Under the pieces are notes generated by a model. It had not been told where the DNA came from, made no database searches, and saw only the letters and a list, made by a program, of their open reading frames with translations. A program made the translations under genes and the position numbers. This document shows, piece after piece, positions 8,534 to 17,254 of a stretch of 64,000 nucleotides of DNA. Source of the DNA: Spirosoma arboris (lineage in GTDB: Bacteria; Bacteroidota; Bacteroidia; Cytophagales; Spirosomataceae); assembly GCF_009754945.1 (NCBI RefSeq), contig NZ_WPIN01000030.1, positions 1 through 64,000 of the forward strand. The letters are read 5' to 3'. Numbering within the stretch: the first letter of the stretch is position 1; the number at the start of each line of letters is the position of its first letter.

Positions 8534-9880
8534 GTGGATATTACGCTCGAAAAAGCCAGCGATACCAATGCTTCGCTGAAGATTACCCTGACTCCAGCCG
8601 ACTACAAGCCAGAAGTAGATAAAAAACTCAAAGACTACGGTCGTAAGGTTCAGTTAAAGGGTTTCCGACCTGGCCACGTTCCGGCTTCTCTTGTGCAGAA
8701 AATGTACGGCAAGAGCATTCTGGTCGATGAGATCAACTCAATGCTGAGCAAGACCGTTAGTGACTATATCCGCGAAAACAAACTGCAGGTTGTAGGCGAT
8801 CCAATTCCTGATCGTGATTCAGCTGATGCTATCGACTGGGATAACCAAACCGATTTTGCATTCAGCTATACGCTGGGCCTGGCCTCAGAATTTGATATTG
8901 ATTTCGGTGATCTGCCATCTGTAAATCAGTATGAAATTCAGGCTGGCGAAGCGGAAATAGATTCAACGATTGCTGATTTGCAAGAGCGTTTTCACGCCCA
9001 TGCCCATGGCGAAGAAGTTGGCGACGGTGATACCATTTATGGCGAACTGAAGCAGACAAATGGTGAATTCTCTGCCAAAACTGCCTTCCCGATGAACCAG
9101 ATGGCTGAGGATGCCAAAGGTCAGTTTGTGGGTAAGAAAAAAGGAGAAGTCGTTACGTTCATTCTGGAACAGGCATTCCCTGACGAAAAATCTCGCGCCA
9201 ATGCTACCGGCGTGAAAAAAGAAGAAGCCGCTGATTTGGCCGGTGAGTTCACTTTTGAAATTGACGACATCACCCGACATGAGCCGGCTGAATTGAATCA
9301 GGAATTTTTTGATAAAGTACTGGGTGTAGGTGCCGTTGAAAACGAAGAACAGTTCCGTACAAAAGTAGCCGAAATCATCCGGAGCAATTATAGCCGTGAG
9401 TCGGATCAGCTGTTGCGCTTAGACATTGAGAAGACACTAATTGAGAATACGCCGATTTTGCTGCCCGACGAGTTTCTGAAAAACTGGTTGATGGAAGTAA
9501 ACGAAGGTAAGTTTACTCCCGAGCAGATCGAAGAGCAGTACGACGACTTCACAAAGTCGGTTAAACTGCAACTCATCAAAAACAAAATAGCTGATAAAGC
9601 TGACATTAAAGTTGACTTTGAAGAAGTACTGAACGCAACTCGCCAGATGGTGCGCGAGCAGTTTGGCTTCGCAGGTAGCGAAGATGAGGAGATGAACAAA
9701 ACCATCGACCGCATCGCTCGTAACTACTTGATGGATGAAAAGAATAACGGCCAGAACTACACCAGTACGTTCAACCGGGTGTTTGACGATAAAGTGATTG
9801 GTTACGCTAAAACGCAACTAACTACAGTGTCGCAGGACATTACAGTAGATGAGTTTAAAGCGTTAGTTGAAAATCGGTAA
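8534..9880 (+). CDS. tig: Trigger factor (ribosome-associated chaperone / peptidyl-prolyl isomerase)
   Basis: 448 residues, normal length. The N-terminal ribosome-binding domain has the signature GFRPGHVP (about 44-51) and MYGKSILVDEIN; the FKBP-type PPIase domain follows (about 150-250); the C-terminal arms are helical. It binds at the ribosomal exit tunnel near L23 and shields nascent chains. Start codon is GTG at 8534, giving the family-typical N-terminus MDITLEKA. It converges with the 167-aa gene across a perfect palindromic terminator. Probably expressed with, or just after, tRNA-Leu. Confidence 0.95.
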   Translation: MDITLEKASDTNASLKITLTPADYKPEVDKKLKDYGRKVQLKGFRPGHVPASLVQKMYGKSILVDEINSMLSKTVSDYIRENKLQVVGDPIPDRDSADAIDWDNQTDFAFSYTLGLASEFDIDFGDLPSVNQYEIQAGEAEIDSTIADLQERFHAHAHGEEVGDGDTIYGELKQTNGEFSAKTAFPMNQMAEDAKGQFVGKKKGEVVTFILEQAFPDEKSRANATGVKKEEAADLAGEFTFEIDDITRHEPAELNQEFFDKVLGVGAVENEEQFRTKVAEIIRSNYSRESDQLLRLDIEKTLIENTPILLPDEFLKNWLMEVNEGKFTPEQIEEQYDDFTKSVKLQLIKNKIADKADIKVDFEEVLNATRQMVREQFGFAGSEDEEMNKTIDRIARNYLMDEKNNGQNYTSTFNRVFDDKVIGYAKTQLTTVSQDITVDEFKALVENR

Positions 9881-9896
9881 TTGATTTTCAGAGATA

Positions 9897-9938
9897 AAAC
9901 AAATTGGCCCGGTCTAGCTAGACCGGGCCAATTTGTTT
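9897..9938. terminator. Perfect 42-base palindromic bidirectional terminator
   Basis: 21 bases on each side of the centre at 9917/9918 are perfectly complementary, GC-rich inside (GGCCCGGTCTAG) and flanked by AAAC and GTTTTT. It separates convergent tig and the 167-aa gene, and serves both strands. Confidence 0.92.
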
Positions 9939-10442
9939 TTAATTGAGATGTGTTAAAAATGGCTCGGCTTCCTCAATAGCCCGGCCTAGCTGGCGCTTTA
10001 AATAAATTCGCTGATCATCAATGTACAGGGCAAGCTCGCCATCGAATTCGCCCGTAAAAAAATAGCCATTTGCAAAATAGCCTGTCCCCTGATTAAAGTA
10101 GCGATTTAAGCGTTGGGTAGTCAATTGATCCGATAAATCGGCAACCGACTTCGGCAGGCAAGCACGCATCCATTCTACCAGCGATGTGATGTCCTGAATC
10201 TTACCCGTAACGCCAACGCCCTCGTAAAAATCAATTCGGTGGCCCAGTTCCGACGATTGATTTAACAATTCGTCGCTGACCATAATCAATTCAGCGAAGG
10301 CTACTTTCCAGGAGTTATCATCGACCGACTTCAGATCAAACACAGGAGATTTTAGTAACTGATGCACCCGGTTTAGGCGCTGCTTAGTTTGATCTGCAGC
10401 GTATTGCATGGCTGAAGTTTTCATGGGAAAAGAGTCGGCCAT
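9939..10442 (-). CDS. Hypothetical protein, 167 aa
   Basis: No family recognised. Mainly helical by composition, no signal peptide or membrane segment, and an aromatic C-terminal patch (GYFANGYFFTGEFDG). Its ATG at 10442 overlaps the stop of a 50-codon ORF (10442-10594) as TAATG, which suggests translational coupling and supports this start. It is the last gene of the small-protein run 11494-9939 and ends at the bidirectional terminator. Confidence 0.7.
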   Translation of the reverse strand: MADSFPMKTSAMQYAADQTKQRLNRVHQLLKSPVFDLKSVDDNSWKVAFAELIMVSDELLNQSSELGHRIDFYEGVGVTGKIQDITSLVEWMRACLPKSVADLSDQLTTQRLNRYFNQGTGYFANGYFFTGEFDGELALYIDDQRIYLKRQLGRAIEEAEPFLTHLN

Positions 10443-10594
10443 TAGGGGCGTCTGTCTTGTATTAGACCTGTTCGGATTGATTTATCCGGCTTTTGGCCCT
10501 GAACGATGACTGGACGAAACGTCCGGTCGGATAGAGTGCCCCAACCAATCTGTTGGATCAGCCTAATGAGTTGACTAGTGAATATTTGAATCAT
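10442..10594 (-). CDS. Small hypothetical protein, 50 aa
   Basis: ATG at 10594, TAA at 10444-10442. The product begins MIQIFTSQLIRLIQQIGWG and is basic with an amphipathic N-terminal helix. Its stop overlaps the next start as TAATG, the main support that it is translated. No family recognised. Confidence 0.5.
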   Translation of the reverse strand: MIQIFTSQLIRLIQQIGWGTLSDRTFRPVIVQGQKPDKSIRTGLIQDRRP

Positions 10595-10672
10595 TTTTTG
10601 TCGCTATTAGCAGGTTTATATAAGCGTGTATTTCTGTGGTAGGTTGATGAATACAAAAGTTCCAATCTGTAA

Positions 10673-10888
10673 TTATTGGTTTGCTAATCCACTGATCGTA
10701 TGGACGCCCTCCTGAATGTCAACGTCTAAGCTCTTGCCTACCCATTGATGAAGATCGATACCATTTAAATTGAGCGCATTCAGGCTTATACCTTTTTCCA
10801 GCAGTGTTCCTCGCTGAATACGGACTGGAACGCGGGTTATAAAGCCATCTCTGGTTTGGGTAAACAGATAATTAAAAATAATTGTCAT
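10673..10888 (-). CDS. Small hypothetical protein, 71 aa
   Basis: 71 residues starting MTIIFNYLFTQTRDG, with beta-rich composition and no membrane segment. No family recognised. It lies 30 bases after the 62-aa gene in the same orientation. Coding status rests on its position in a compact same-strand run. Confidence 0.5.
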   Translation of the reverse strand: MTIIFNYLFTQTRDGFITRVPVRIQRGTLLEKGISLNALNLNGIDLHQWVGKSLDVDIQEGVHTISGLANQ

Positions 10889-10918
10889 GATGGGGTCAGT
10901 TAGCAGCGTATTATTAGA

Positions 10919-11107
10919 TCATGACTGCTCTAAAGGCAATCGACCAAATTGAGGAATCAGGTCTGATCGTTTAGCTGCTTGCTCTTCGGTTAAGAATAAG
11001 ATGGTTCTGGGCATACCCTTGGCAATGTAAGGCTTCTTACTAGCTTCGACTTGCTGATGTGCCGCGCGTTGACGTTCCTGGGCTGTTAACTTTGGCGTAT
11101 AACTCAT
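10919..11107 (-). CDS. Small hypothetical protein, 62 aa
   Basis: 62 residues, starting MSYTPKLTAQERQRAAHQQ; charged and helical at the N-terminus, with a middle segment PRTILFLTEEQAAKRS. No family recognised. It follows the 47-aa ORF by 5 bases. Confidence 0.55.
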   Translation of the reverse strand: MSYTPKLTAQERQRAAHQQVEASKKPYIAKGMPRTILFLTEEQAAKRSDLIPQFGRLPLEQS

Positions 11108-11112
11108 GGTGC

Positions 11113-11256
11113 TTATTTTTTACCTTTTGACGGAGATTTGGCTGGTAATGAGTCTAAAGTTGATGCTGATTCACGCTGTTCGTATTTAGGTACTTTAGGG
11201 GCGCCATGTACTTTGGGAGTTTTGGTTGCCACTTTTTTGTTCTGATTGTTAGCCAT
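11113..11256 (-). CDS. Very small basic protein, 47 aa
   Basis: ATG at 11256, TAA at 11115-11113. The product is Lys/Pro-rich (MANNQNKKVATKTPKVHGAP...SPSKGKK) and probably disordered. It sits 5 bases before the 62-aa gene and overlaps the end of the 81-aa ORF by 8 bases. Lys-rich short proteins of this look are common in Cytophagales genomes, but I know no function. Confidence 0.45.
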   Translation of the reverse strand: MANNQNKKVATKTPKVHGAPKVPKYEQRESASTLDSLPAKSPSKGKK

Positions 11257-11494
11257 GATTAAACTGATTTAAGAGCGTGAAATTGCAAGTGACTGAATGG
11301 GTAAGGAGAAGGCGAATCAATGTAATTCGGCGTACCTCAATCTGATTGGAGAAGAAAGTAGAGGCTAGTAAAACTGCCAGATAGAGAAGGGGAGTGATAC
11401 GCGCGACGGATTGCGTAAGTTGTTCCTTGTTCCAAAGTGCATTGGGATAATCATCCATTAGAATGGGCATTTTACTGCCTATAAGCAAGCACAC
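11249..11494 (-). CDS. Small putative membrane protein, up to 81 aa
   Basis: Contains one likely transmembrane segment (ITPLLYLAVLLASTFFS), followed by a basic stretch. The start is uncertain: ATG at 11494 gives 81 residues, while the internal MPILMDD (start 11470) gives 73. It overlaps the 47-aa gene by 8 bases. No family recognised; coding status is tentative. Confidence 0.35.
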   Translation of the reverse strand: MCLLIGSKMPILMDDYPNALWNKEQLTQSVARITPLLYLAVLLASTFFSNQIEVRRITLIRLLLTHSVTCNFTLLNQFNHG

Positions 11495-11570
11495 AACAAG
11501 GGTTATTCTATCTCAACACGCTTTTCGGCAAAATGATTATAAATAGTTGAAATTCTTATTCTTACATCCA

Positions 11571-12455
11571 TTATTCATCAGGTAGATGGGTCAGTGTGTT
11601 GGTGTAAGTCAGTGTAGTTTCAGCAAGGCCAGCTGTGCCTGTCAACGGAGCTGCACTCGCAGGAGTAGATGTACAAGCAAGTGGAATATGGCCTTCGGTA
11701 GCCAGCATGCCCGAAGTAGGGTCAAGGCCAATCCAGCCAGCACCGGGTATGTATACTTCTGCCCAGGCATGCAAGGCAAGTGAATTGCGTTCTTCTGGAT
11801 TAGCTGCCTCCTCCTCTGTTTTCTCCATTCCTACCTGAGCCAGGTAGCCGGAAACAAAACGAGCTGCTAAACCCAGGTGGCGCAGAATCTGTACAACTAA
11901 CCAGCCCGAATCACGACAGGAGCCTATGGCTAGTTCTAAAGTTTCTTCGGGTGTTTGAACACCGGGTTCCATTCGGATACTGTAAGCTATATCCTGATTA
12001 ACGCGCTTGTTCAGCTTAATGAGAAAGTCAATGGTATTTTGTTTCGTCTGATCGATCTGTTGTAACCATTGGGTCAAATAGGGGCCTTGTTCTTCGACCT
12101 CCAAGTAGGGCATGAGGTCTTTTTTTAGCTGATCCTCATACACAAACGGGAAGGATTCAGCGTAGGTATCCAGAAAAAAATCGAAGGGGTTTACGGGTTC
12201 TAGTCTGGCAATAATCTCTACCTCAATGGACATCATCTGCATCGATTCGCCAAAATCGACTCGGGCAATAAAATTGCCGAACGGGTCCTGTTGCCAGTGC
12301 AATATATGATTCGCTGGTTGAATTGTCAGCGAATACGACTCAATGATAGCCGGGCAGTGCGCTGCCGGTTTAAGCCGAATAAAATGGGGAGATAAAAAAA
12401 CCGGCCGATCGTAGTCGTACTGGGTATGATGATGAATAGCGACACGTACGGCCAT
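11571..12455 (-). CDS. Transglutaminase-like family protein
   Basis: 294 residues. The N-terminal bacterial transglutaminase-like domain (about 1-100, HHTQYDYDRPVFLSPH) is followed by a transglutaminase core. Putative catalytic residues are Cys in GSCRDSGWL, His in LHAWAEVYIP and Asp in GLDPTSG. Most bacterial members act as cysteine proteases or amidases rather than cross-linkers. No signal peptide, so cytosolic. The C-terminal tail is Thr-rich. It lies downstream of the CFA-like methyltransferase across a hairpin. Confidence 0.88.
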   Translation of the reverse strand: MAVRVAIHHHTQYDYDRPVFLSPHFIRLKPAAHCPAIIESYSLTIQPANHILHWQQDPFGNFIARVDFGESMQMMSIEVEIIARLEPVNPFDFFLDTYAESFPFVYEDQLKKDLMPYLEVEEQGPYLTQWLQQIDQTKQNTIDFLIKLNKRVNQDIAYSIRMEPGVQTPEETLELAIGSCRDSGWLVVQILRHLGLAARFVSGYLAQVGMEKTEEEAANPEERNSLALHAWAEVYIPGAGWIGLDPTSGMLATEGHIPLACTSTPASAAPLTGTAGLAETTLTYTNTLTHLPDE

Positions 12456-12470
12456 GATGACTTGAGTAGT

Positions 12471-12546
12471 TAAGCAAATTCAGATCCTCTTGCACTGTGA
12501 TTAATTCAATAGAATCCACGGAATCAAGAGGATCTAAATTTGCCTA
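12471..12546. terminator. Hairpin between the methyltransferase and transglutaminase genes
   Basis: Arms 12471-12492 and 12525-12546 pair over 22 bases with two mismatches (core CAGATCCTCTTG/CAAGAGGATCT). It starts next to the methyltransferase stop (12552). No T tract. Confidence 0.6.
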
Positions 12547-12551
12547 ATTAC

Positions 12552-13454
12552 TTAGACTTTTTCAAACACTAGTCGGTAGTGTTCCATCGTTTCATTTTGA
12601 AAGCAAACCCGGTTCGGACTCACTCTGAATACGGCGATTAAGTCCTGAAAAGGTTTATTCGTTAATAATTTAGGGAGTAGCGATGCATAGAGCCAATACT
12701 TCTCTAGGTTGAATGCCCGGAACCGCTTGCGCCATTGACCAATGGTTTCGATATAATCGAGTCGTCCGCTACTTTGCGAGATGAGTTTAAAATACGGCTT
12801 GGCATTGCGGATGACCTGCTCAGGTCCGTAGGGTAGCCACGAACCTGGGAACTGAGCAATCATGAGTGCCAATGCGTATGAAGGAGAGTCTTTAGGGGCA
12901 TCCAGACTGATTTCTTCGAAGGGAATCATGTTTTTCCCGAATACCATTGTCTGCATGTAGAAACGACCACCTACCGGAAGCAGATCGTTGAGTTTTGTAA
13001 AGAAATCAGCATATACCTGATCCTGCTGACCAGCCTGATATTGCTCAACTGAGCAGAAGTGCTCCATACCGCCAATACAACTAACTGCATCGAACGTGCC
13101 ATAATCGGCAGGGGTAATCTGTCGGCAATCTTTAATATCAACTTCCAGGCCGTTTGCGCGGCAGGCTTCGGCCTGCCCTTTGGAAAGAGTCACGCCACGA
13201 CCAATAGCGCCACGACCTTTAACGAAGGTCAGGAAAGGTCCCCAACCACAGCCCATATCGAGAATACGCGTTCCTTTGCCTACACGCAGACTGTCGGCAA
13301 TAAATGTATGTTTCTGACGCTGTGCCTCTTCCAGTGTCATGGAGAAATCTCCGTTATACATGGCCCCGCTATAATCGCCGGTTTCTCCCACGCTTAGGCG
13401 AAAAATTTTATCGATTGTGGTGTATGTGAAATCGAGGTCTTGTTGTGAGGCCAT
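12552..13454 (-). CDS. Cyclopropane-fatty-acid-synthase-like SAM methyltransferase
   Basis: 300 residues. SAM-binding motif I LDMGCGWGPFL (about 65-75), GVTLSKGQ after it, and an EHF-type segment (GGMEHFCSVEQY) typical of the CFA/mycolic-acid methyltransferase family. Members modify double bonds of membrane acyl chains. It is 64 bases downstream of a fatty-acid desaturase that could supply the unsaturated substrate, which favours a lipid role. It lacks the N-terminal extension of E. coli Cfa, so a lipid substrate is inferred. A non-lipid small-molecule substrate cannot be excluded. Confidence 0.82.
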   Translation of the reverse strand: MASQQDLDFTYTTIDKIFRLSVGETGDYSGAMYNGDFSMTLEEAQRQKHTFIADSLRVGKGTRILDMGCGWGPFLTFVKGRGAIGRGVTLSKGQAEACRANGLEVDIKDCRQITPADYGTFDAVSCIGGMEHFCSVEQYQAGQQDQVYADFFTKLNDLLPVGGRFYMQTMVFGKNMIPFEEISLDAPKDSPSYALALMIAQFPGSWLPYGPEQVIRNAKPYFKLISQSSGRLDYIETIGQWRKRFRAFNLEKYWLYASLLPKLLTNKPFQDLIAVFRVSPNRVCFQNETMEHYRLVFEKV

Positions 13455-13518
13455 AAATCAATGAGAAAATTTGGGTATAGGTAAGTTAAGAAATGGATTT
13501 ACCGAAAGGCGTACCGCT

Positions 13519-14676
13519 TTAGCTAGATAGAATACGTTTGGGCGCGTGATTTGTGCGCGTTAAGGCTGGTACTGGTACTTGCACAGGTGCAACCTCACCC
13601 TGCCGACCCAGTTTTTGTAGGAGTCGAAAATGCGAAGAAAGAGCTGATCCAAAACTTTCGTTTTCCAGATAGGGCAGGCCAAATTCGTGAGCTGTCTCCT
13701 TAACAATGTTTGTAATGGCCGGGTAATGGATATGGCAAACTTTAGGGAACAAGTGGTGTTCAATCTGACGATTTAAGCCTCCGCAAAGAAAAGCGGCCAT
13801 AGCACTACGAGGAGCAAAATTGGCCGTTGTATGCATTTGGTGAATAGCCCAGGCATTCTGGATATCTCCCTGCTCATTTGGTAGAGGAAAGTCAGTACCT
13901 TCAACAGCATGAGCTAGCTGAAAGACAAGTCCTAACACTAACCCCTCGGCCAGGTGCATCAGAACAAAGCCAATTAATATTTGCCACCAGGCCAAATCAA
14001 GTACCAGAAAAGGCAATACCAGAAAAAAGAAGTAATAGGTCGCTTTAGAAACAAATAGCTTGATATACTCGCTACGGGGATGGCATGAGTTGTCATGATG
14101 ACCAATCTGACTCTTGAAAAATTTAACATAATCCTTCCGAAACACCCAAGAGAGTGACGCCAGAGCATACAATGGGAACGTATACCACTGCTGGTAACGA
14201 TGCCAGGGGCGAAGCTCTTCCTGCGGATCTAAACGTACGAGTCCTGGAGCAAGATCAATATCTTCGTCGTGACCGGGTATATTGGTATAGGTATGATGGA
14301 CGACGTTGTGCGTAATTTTCCAGATATACGGATTCGCTCCCAAGAGATAAAAGCTGTTGCCCAACAGTCGATTAACCCAACTATGAGATGAGAATGCACC
14401 GTGCAAACCATCGTGGGAAACGTTGAAGCCAATGAACGCAGCGAACATGCCTAGTACAATCGCCATACCAAGCATTGGCCATAGCGCAAATTGGTTTGAC
14501 ATAATCAAGCAGTAGAGTAATGCATAGCCGACTAAAAAGAAGCTGGCCTTTGCCCACATCGCTCCATTAGCATGTGGCGACAGTGCTCTATCGTGGAAAT
14601 AGGCGTCAACTCGTTTACGGACCGTTGAATAGAACTGTGATCGATTTGTATCCTTAAACTTTAATGGGGTTCGCAT
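13519..14676 (-). CDS. Membrane fatty-acid desaturase (front-end type)
   Basis: 385 residues with the three His boxes of membrane di-iron desaturases: HDGLHG (box 1), HNVVHHTYTN (box 2) and QIEHHLFP (box 3). The Gln in box 3 is typical of delta-6/linoleoyl-CoA-like enzymes, but the fused cytochrome b5 of eukaryotic front-end enzymes is absent. Several hydrophobic spans (for example LLYCLIMSNQFALWPMLG) anchor it in the membrane. It is separated by only 7 bases from the HxlR regulator, so the pair is an operon and likely temperature- or redox-controlled (inference). Confidence 0.92.
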   Translation of the reverse strand: MRTPLKFKDTNRSQFYSTVRKRVDAYFHDRALSPHANGAMWAKASFFLVGYALLYCLIMSNQFALWPMLGMAIVLGMFAAFIGFNVSHDGLHGAFSSHSWVNRLLGNSFYLLGANPYIWKITHNVVHHTYTNIPGHDEDIDLAPGLVRLDPQEELRPWHRYQQWYTFPLYALASLSWVFRKDYVKFFKSQIGHHDNSCHPRSEYIKLFVSKATYYFFFLVLPFLVLDLAWWQILIGFVLMHLAEGLVLGLVFQLAHAVEGTDFPLPNEQGDIQNAWAIHQMHTTANFAPRSAMAAFLCGGLNRQIEHHLFPKVCHIHYPAITNIVKETAHEFGLPYLENESFGSALSSHFRLLQKLGRQGEVAPVQVPVPALTRTNHAPKRILSS

Positions 14677-14683
14677 TAATAAA

Positions 14684-15013
14684 TCAATTAAATAGTTGAC
14701 CGACTTCTTGAAGTTGATTCAGAATCGGTAAGGCTAGTCGGCCCTTTTTGGATAATTTATACTCTACACGCGGAGGCATTTCTGCATATGCCTTTCGTTT
14801 CATAACGCCCAGTGCTACCAGTGCTTTTAATTCGCCAGCCAGCACTTTTTCGCTGATGCCGGGCAGTAACTCACTGAGCTGAGTATACCGAAGCGTTTGC
14901 TCTCCCAAAAGCAGGATAATATACAATCTCCATTTTCCGCAAATCATGGCCAGGGCTTTGTTAATCAGGCGGAGGTCCGGGTTTTTGGATTGCTCATTGG
15001 GGTTAGTTGGCAT
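14684..15013 (-). CDS. HxlR-family winged-helix regulator
   Basis: 109 residues. The HxlR signature appears as ICGKWRLYIILLL, RYTQLSELLPGISEKVLAGEL (helix-turn-helix) and a wing with YKLSKKGR. Cytosolic dimeric regulator. First gene of the operon with the desaturase (7 bases apart); probably controls it and the methyltransferase. Confidence 0.9.
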   Translation of the reverse strand: MPTNPNEQSKNPDLRLINKALAMICGKWRLYIILLLGEQTLRYTQLSELLPGISEKVLAGELKALVALGVMKRKAYAEMPPRVEYKLSKKGRLALPILNQLQEVGQLFN

Positions 15014-15397
15014 AGCTGTCGCTAATCAATTGAACCGAATGGGCGTAATTGTCCAAGGCAATGATGTCGGGAAAACCGTAGATCTGTATGATAAGGGTAA
15101 TAGATAAAAATGAAAAAGAAGACTGGACTATGAATTGAGAGAGGTTAACCTATCTGGAAAACCATGTTGAGTAGAGCAAACTTCTGCAAGATATACAATA
15201 CTATCGTTCCTCAAACCAACTGTTAAAAACTTAACGAATAAAGAGGAAAGCAATTATAGTGTCCACTATACTATATTTTTGGTAACTGGCTTACAAACTG
15301 GTTAGTTTTTGTGCGATTTTATCTAACCCAAAGAAAATCAGTGCTAAACTATATATACATACGCTGAATTATTATTTTTAGATTCTTTCAAAAAGAG
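15014..15397. other. Intergenic region upstream of the hxlR-type gene
   Basis: About 380 bases, AT-rich, without a convincing ORF. It should hold the promoter of the lipid operon. I see no clean consensus pair. Confidence 0.5.
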
Positions 15398-15451
15398 TAA
15401 TGCTCTATCGGTTTTTCCGCTTGCGCAAGTGGAAAAACCGATAGAGCATTA
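15398..15451. terminator. 27-bp near-perfect palindromic hairpin
   Basis: The two halves around 15424/15425 are complementary with a single G-T pair, including a TTTTTCC/GGAAAAA block. It lies about 35 bases past the stop of the lipoprotein gene and probably ends its transcript. Confidence 0.8.
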
Positions 15452-15485
15452 TCATAGTAGTAGTTGGCCATTGGAAACGCCTGGC

Positions 15486-16511
15486 CTATTGATACTGGAT
15501 ATACATTGGCTTGGGCGTTAGCGCCAGTACTTCTTCGGGGGTCATGATGCGAGAACCTGGTTTGCGAAAGTCATTGTCATAAAACAGCTTGAACCCGGTG
15601 TATTGTACTGGCTCCTTCTGGATGTAATCGTGGTAAGAGTCCTTTTTTAGGACTGGTGGTCCCCAGCCATCCATATCCATCACAATCTGGACATTAGGAT
15701 CGAGTTTGATGTTCTTGTAATTTTTAATCATTCCCTGAGTGAAGCGGTGAACGACTAATATTTTAGGCGGCAAGTTGTTGTCCTTCACAACCTTGCTTAG
15801 AAATTGCACGGCCTGATTTACATCAGCAGCATCATAGGAACCAATCTTGGTGCCTGGTTTCGCACCGGTTACCATCGAAAATTCAGGGTCGATACCAAGA
15901 TGCACAAAAGGCAGCTTGAGGTATTTTTTCAAAAATTCCATTTCAGGCCCTAGTGGAGCATGACCCCGCTGAATGTCAAGAAACACAATCGATTTATGGT
16001 CGTTGCCCCACTTTATAACCTTTTTGATGGTTTTGTCGGACATGCGCATTCGATAGCCACCATCTTTGCCTGGAGCACCCTGGGCCGATATAGAGACTAA
16101 ATGTAAAGCTGACTGAATGGGGGTTACAGGGTCAGCTTTTTGCCAGTTTTTAATTTCATTGTCCAGCCGCTGCAACATTTCGTCTTTCGGGTATTTTCCC
16201 AGTATCCCCATTTTTTTGGAGTGTGGGTTTCCATAATAGGCGAAAATGCGGTATTTGGGCAGAAGTGGACCAGCAGGAGGAGCAAAGGTCAGCGAATCGA
16301 GGGTGGAGTCTCCTGTACTGACGGCACGAGTTGAAGCAATCGGCTCAGTTGAGGGTTTGCCGGAAGAATCGGATGTAGCTGTGGGTGATTTCGCACTGGC
16401 TTCGGTAGTAAGTTTTCCAGTTTTTGACGAATCGTCCTGCTTGGATTGCGAAGAACAGCCGGTAAGCTGACAAACCGCTAATAAAGAGAGCGCGGCTAAA
16501 GAAAAGCGCAT
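15486..16511 (-). CDS. Putative lipoprotein, 341 aa, TIM-barrel-like
   Basis: Signal peptide with lipobox LTGC (Cys19), then about 50 Ser/Thr-rich linker residues, then a globular domain. The domain has HLGIDPEFSM, ILVVHRFTQGM and IVMDMDGWG, a spacing that suggests successive beta strands of a barrel with acidic residues at strand ends. Resemblance to glycoside-hydrolase-like barrels is an impression only. Expected in the periplasm or outer membrane. Single gene bounded by hairpins. Function not assigned. Confidence 0.75.
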   Translation of the reverse strand: MRFSLAALSLLAVCQLTGCSSQSKQDDSSKTGKLTTEASAKSPTATSDSSGKPSTEPIASTRAVSTGDSTLDSLTFAPPAGPLLPKYRIFAYYGNPHSKKMGILGKYPKDEMLQRLDNEIKNWQKADPVTPIQSALHLVSISAQGAPGKDGGYRMRMSDKTIKKVIKWGNDHKSIVFLDIQRGHAPLGPEMEFLKKYLKLPFVHLGIDPEFSMVTGAKPGTKIGSYDAADVNQAVQFLSKVVKDNNLPPKILVVHRFTQGMIKNYKNIKLDPNVQIVMDMDGWGPPVLKKDSYHDYIQKEPVQYTGFKLFYDNDFRKPGSRIMTPEEVLALTPKPMYIQYQ

Positions 16512-16548
16512 ACTATAAAGATGAGTTAAAAGATGATTCGCAAAAAAA

Positions 16549-16579
16549 GGGTTAGACTCCAGGGGAAGGAGTGTTAACC
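16549..16579. terminator. Short hairpin after the Sua5/YciO-type gene
   Basis: GGGTTAGACTCC and GGAGTGTTAACCC pair with a small internal loop, 35 bases past the upstream stop. Confidence 0.5.
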
Positions 16580-16613
16580 CTACGATGCAAGTATAGAATC
16601 TTATTATAACTTT

Positions 16614-17234
16614 TCAAAGTACTAATTCGCCCAGACCCTGACGAACAATAGAGAAATCGTCGTCGGTAGCGTCCACAATCGTCGACGGTATATTCCCCCC
16701 GTATCCCCCGTCTATCACCATATCAACCTGATTCTGGAATTTCTCGAAAATCAATTCTGGATCGGTCGAATACTCGATTATTTCATCCTCATCCCGAATT
16801 GATGTCGTGATAATCGGGTTGCCGAGTTGGTGTACAATCTGACGTGGAATGTCGTTGTCTGGTACACGAATACCCACCGTTTTCTTGTTGGTATTGAGTA
16901 ACTTAGGTACATTGTTCGTGGCCTGAAGAATGAAGGTAAATGGGCCGGGGAGCAGGCTTTTCATCAGCTTAAATGCCTGATTGCTCACACGCGCATAATC
17001 GGCAATGTGGCTTAAGTCGTAGCATATAAACGAGAAATCGTTTTTCGTGGGTTTAATGCCTTTAATGCGTGCTACTCGCTCAACTGCCCGGGCATTATGA
17101 ATATCGCAACCCATTCCATAAATGGTATCGGTTGGATAGATAATCACTGCTCCATCGCGCAGGGCTTTTACAATATGGTCAATCCGGCGTGGGTCAGGAT
17201 TTTTCGGATAAAGCTTAATAAATTCAGCAGACAT
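16614..17234 (-). CDS. Sua5/YciO/YrdC-family protein (threonylcarbamoyl-AMP synthase-like)
   Basis: 206 residues, a single YrdC domain: AVIIYPTDTIYGMGCD, KGIKPTKNDFSFIC, LLPGPFTFIL, GIRVPDND and NPIITTSI. True Sua5/TsaC makes threonylcarbamoyl-AMP for t6A37 of tRNA; the YciO branch is similar but of uncertain role. The KxR/SxN signature residues cannot be judged fully by eye, and the KPTKND variant resembles YciO. Cytosolic. 20 bases upstream lies a GT2 gene in the same orientation. Confidence 0.85.
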   Translation of the reverse strand: MSAEFIKLYPKNPDPRRIDHIVKALRDGAVIIYPTDTIYGMGCDIHNARAVERVARIKGIKPTKNDFSFICYDLSHIADYARVSNQAFKLMKSLLPGPFTFILQATNNVPKLLNTNKKTVGIRVPDNDIPRQIVHQLGNPIITTSIRDEDEIIEYSTDPELIFEKFQNQVDMVIDGGYGGNIPSTIVDATDDDFSIVRQGLGELVL

Positions 17235-17254
17235 AGTAAACTATAAACAAAAAA

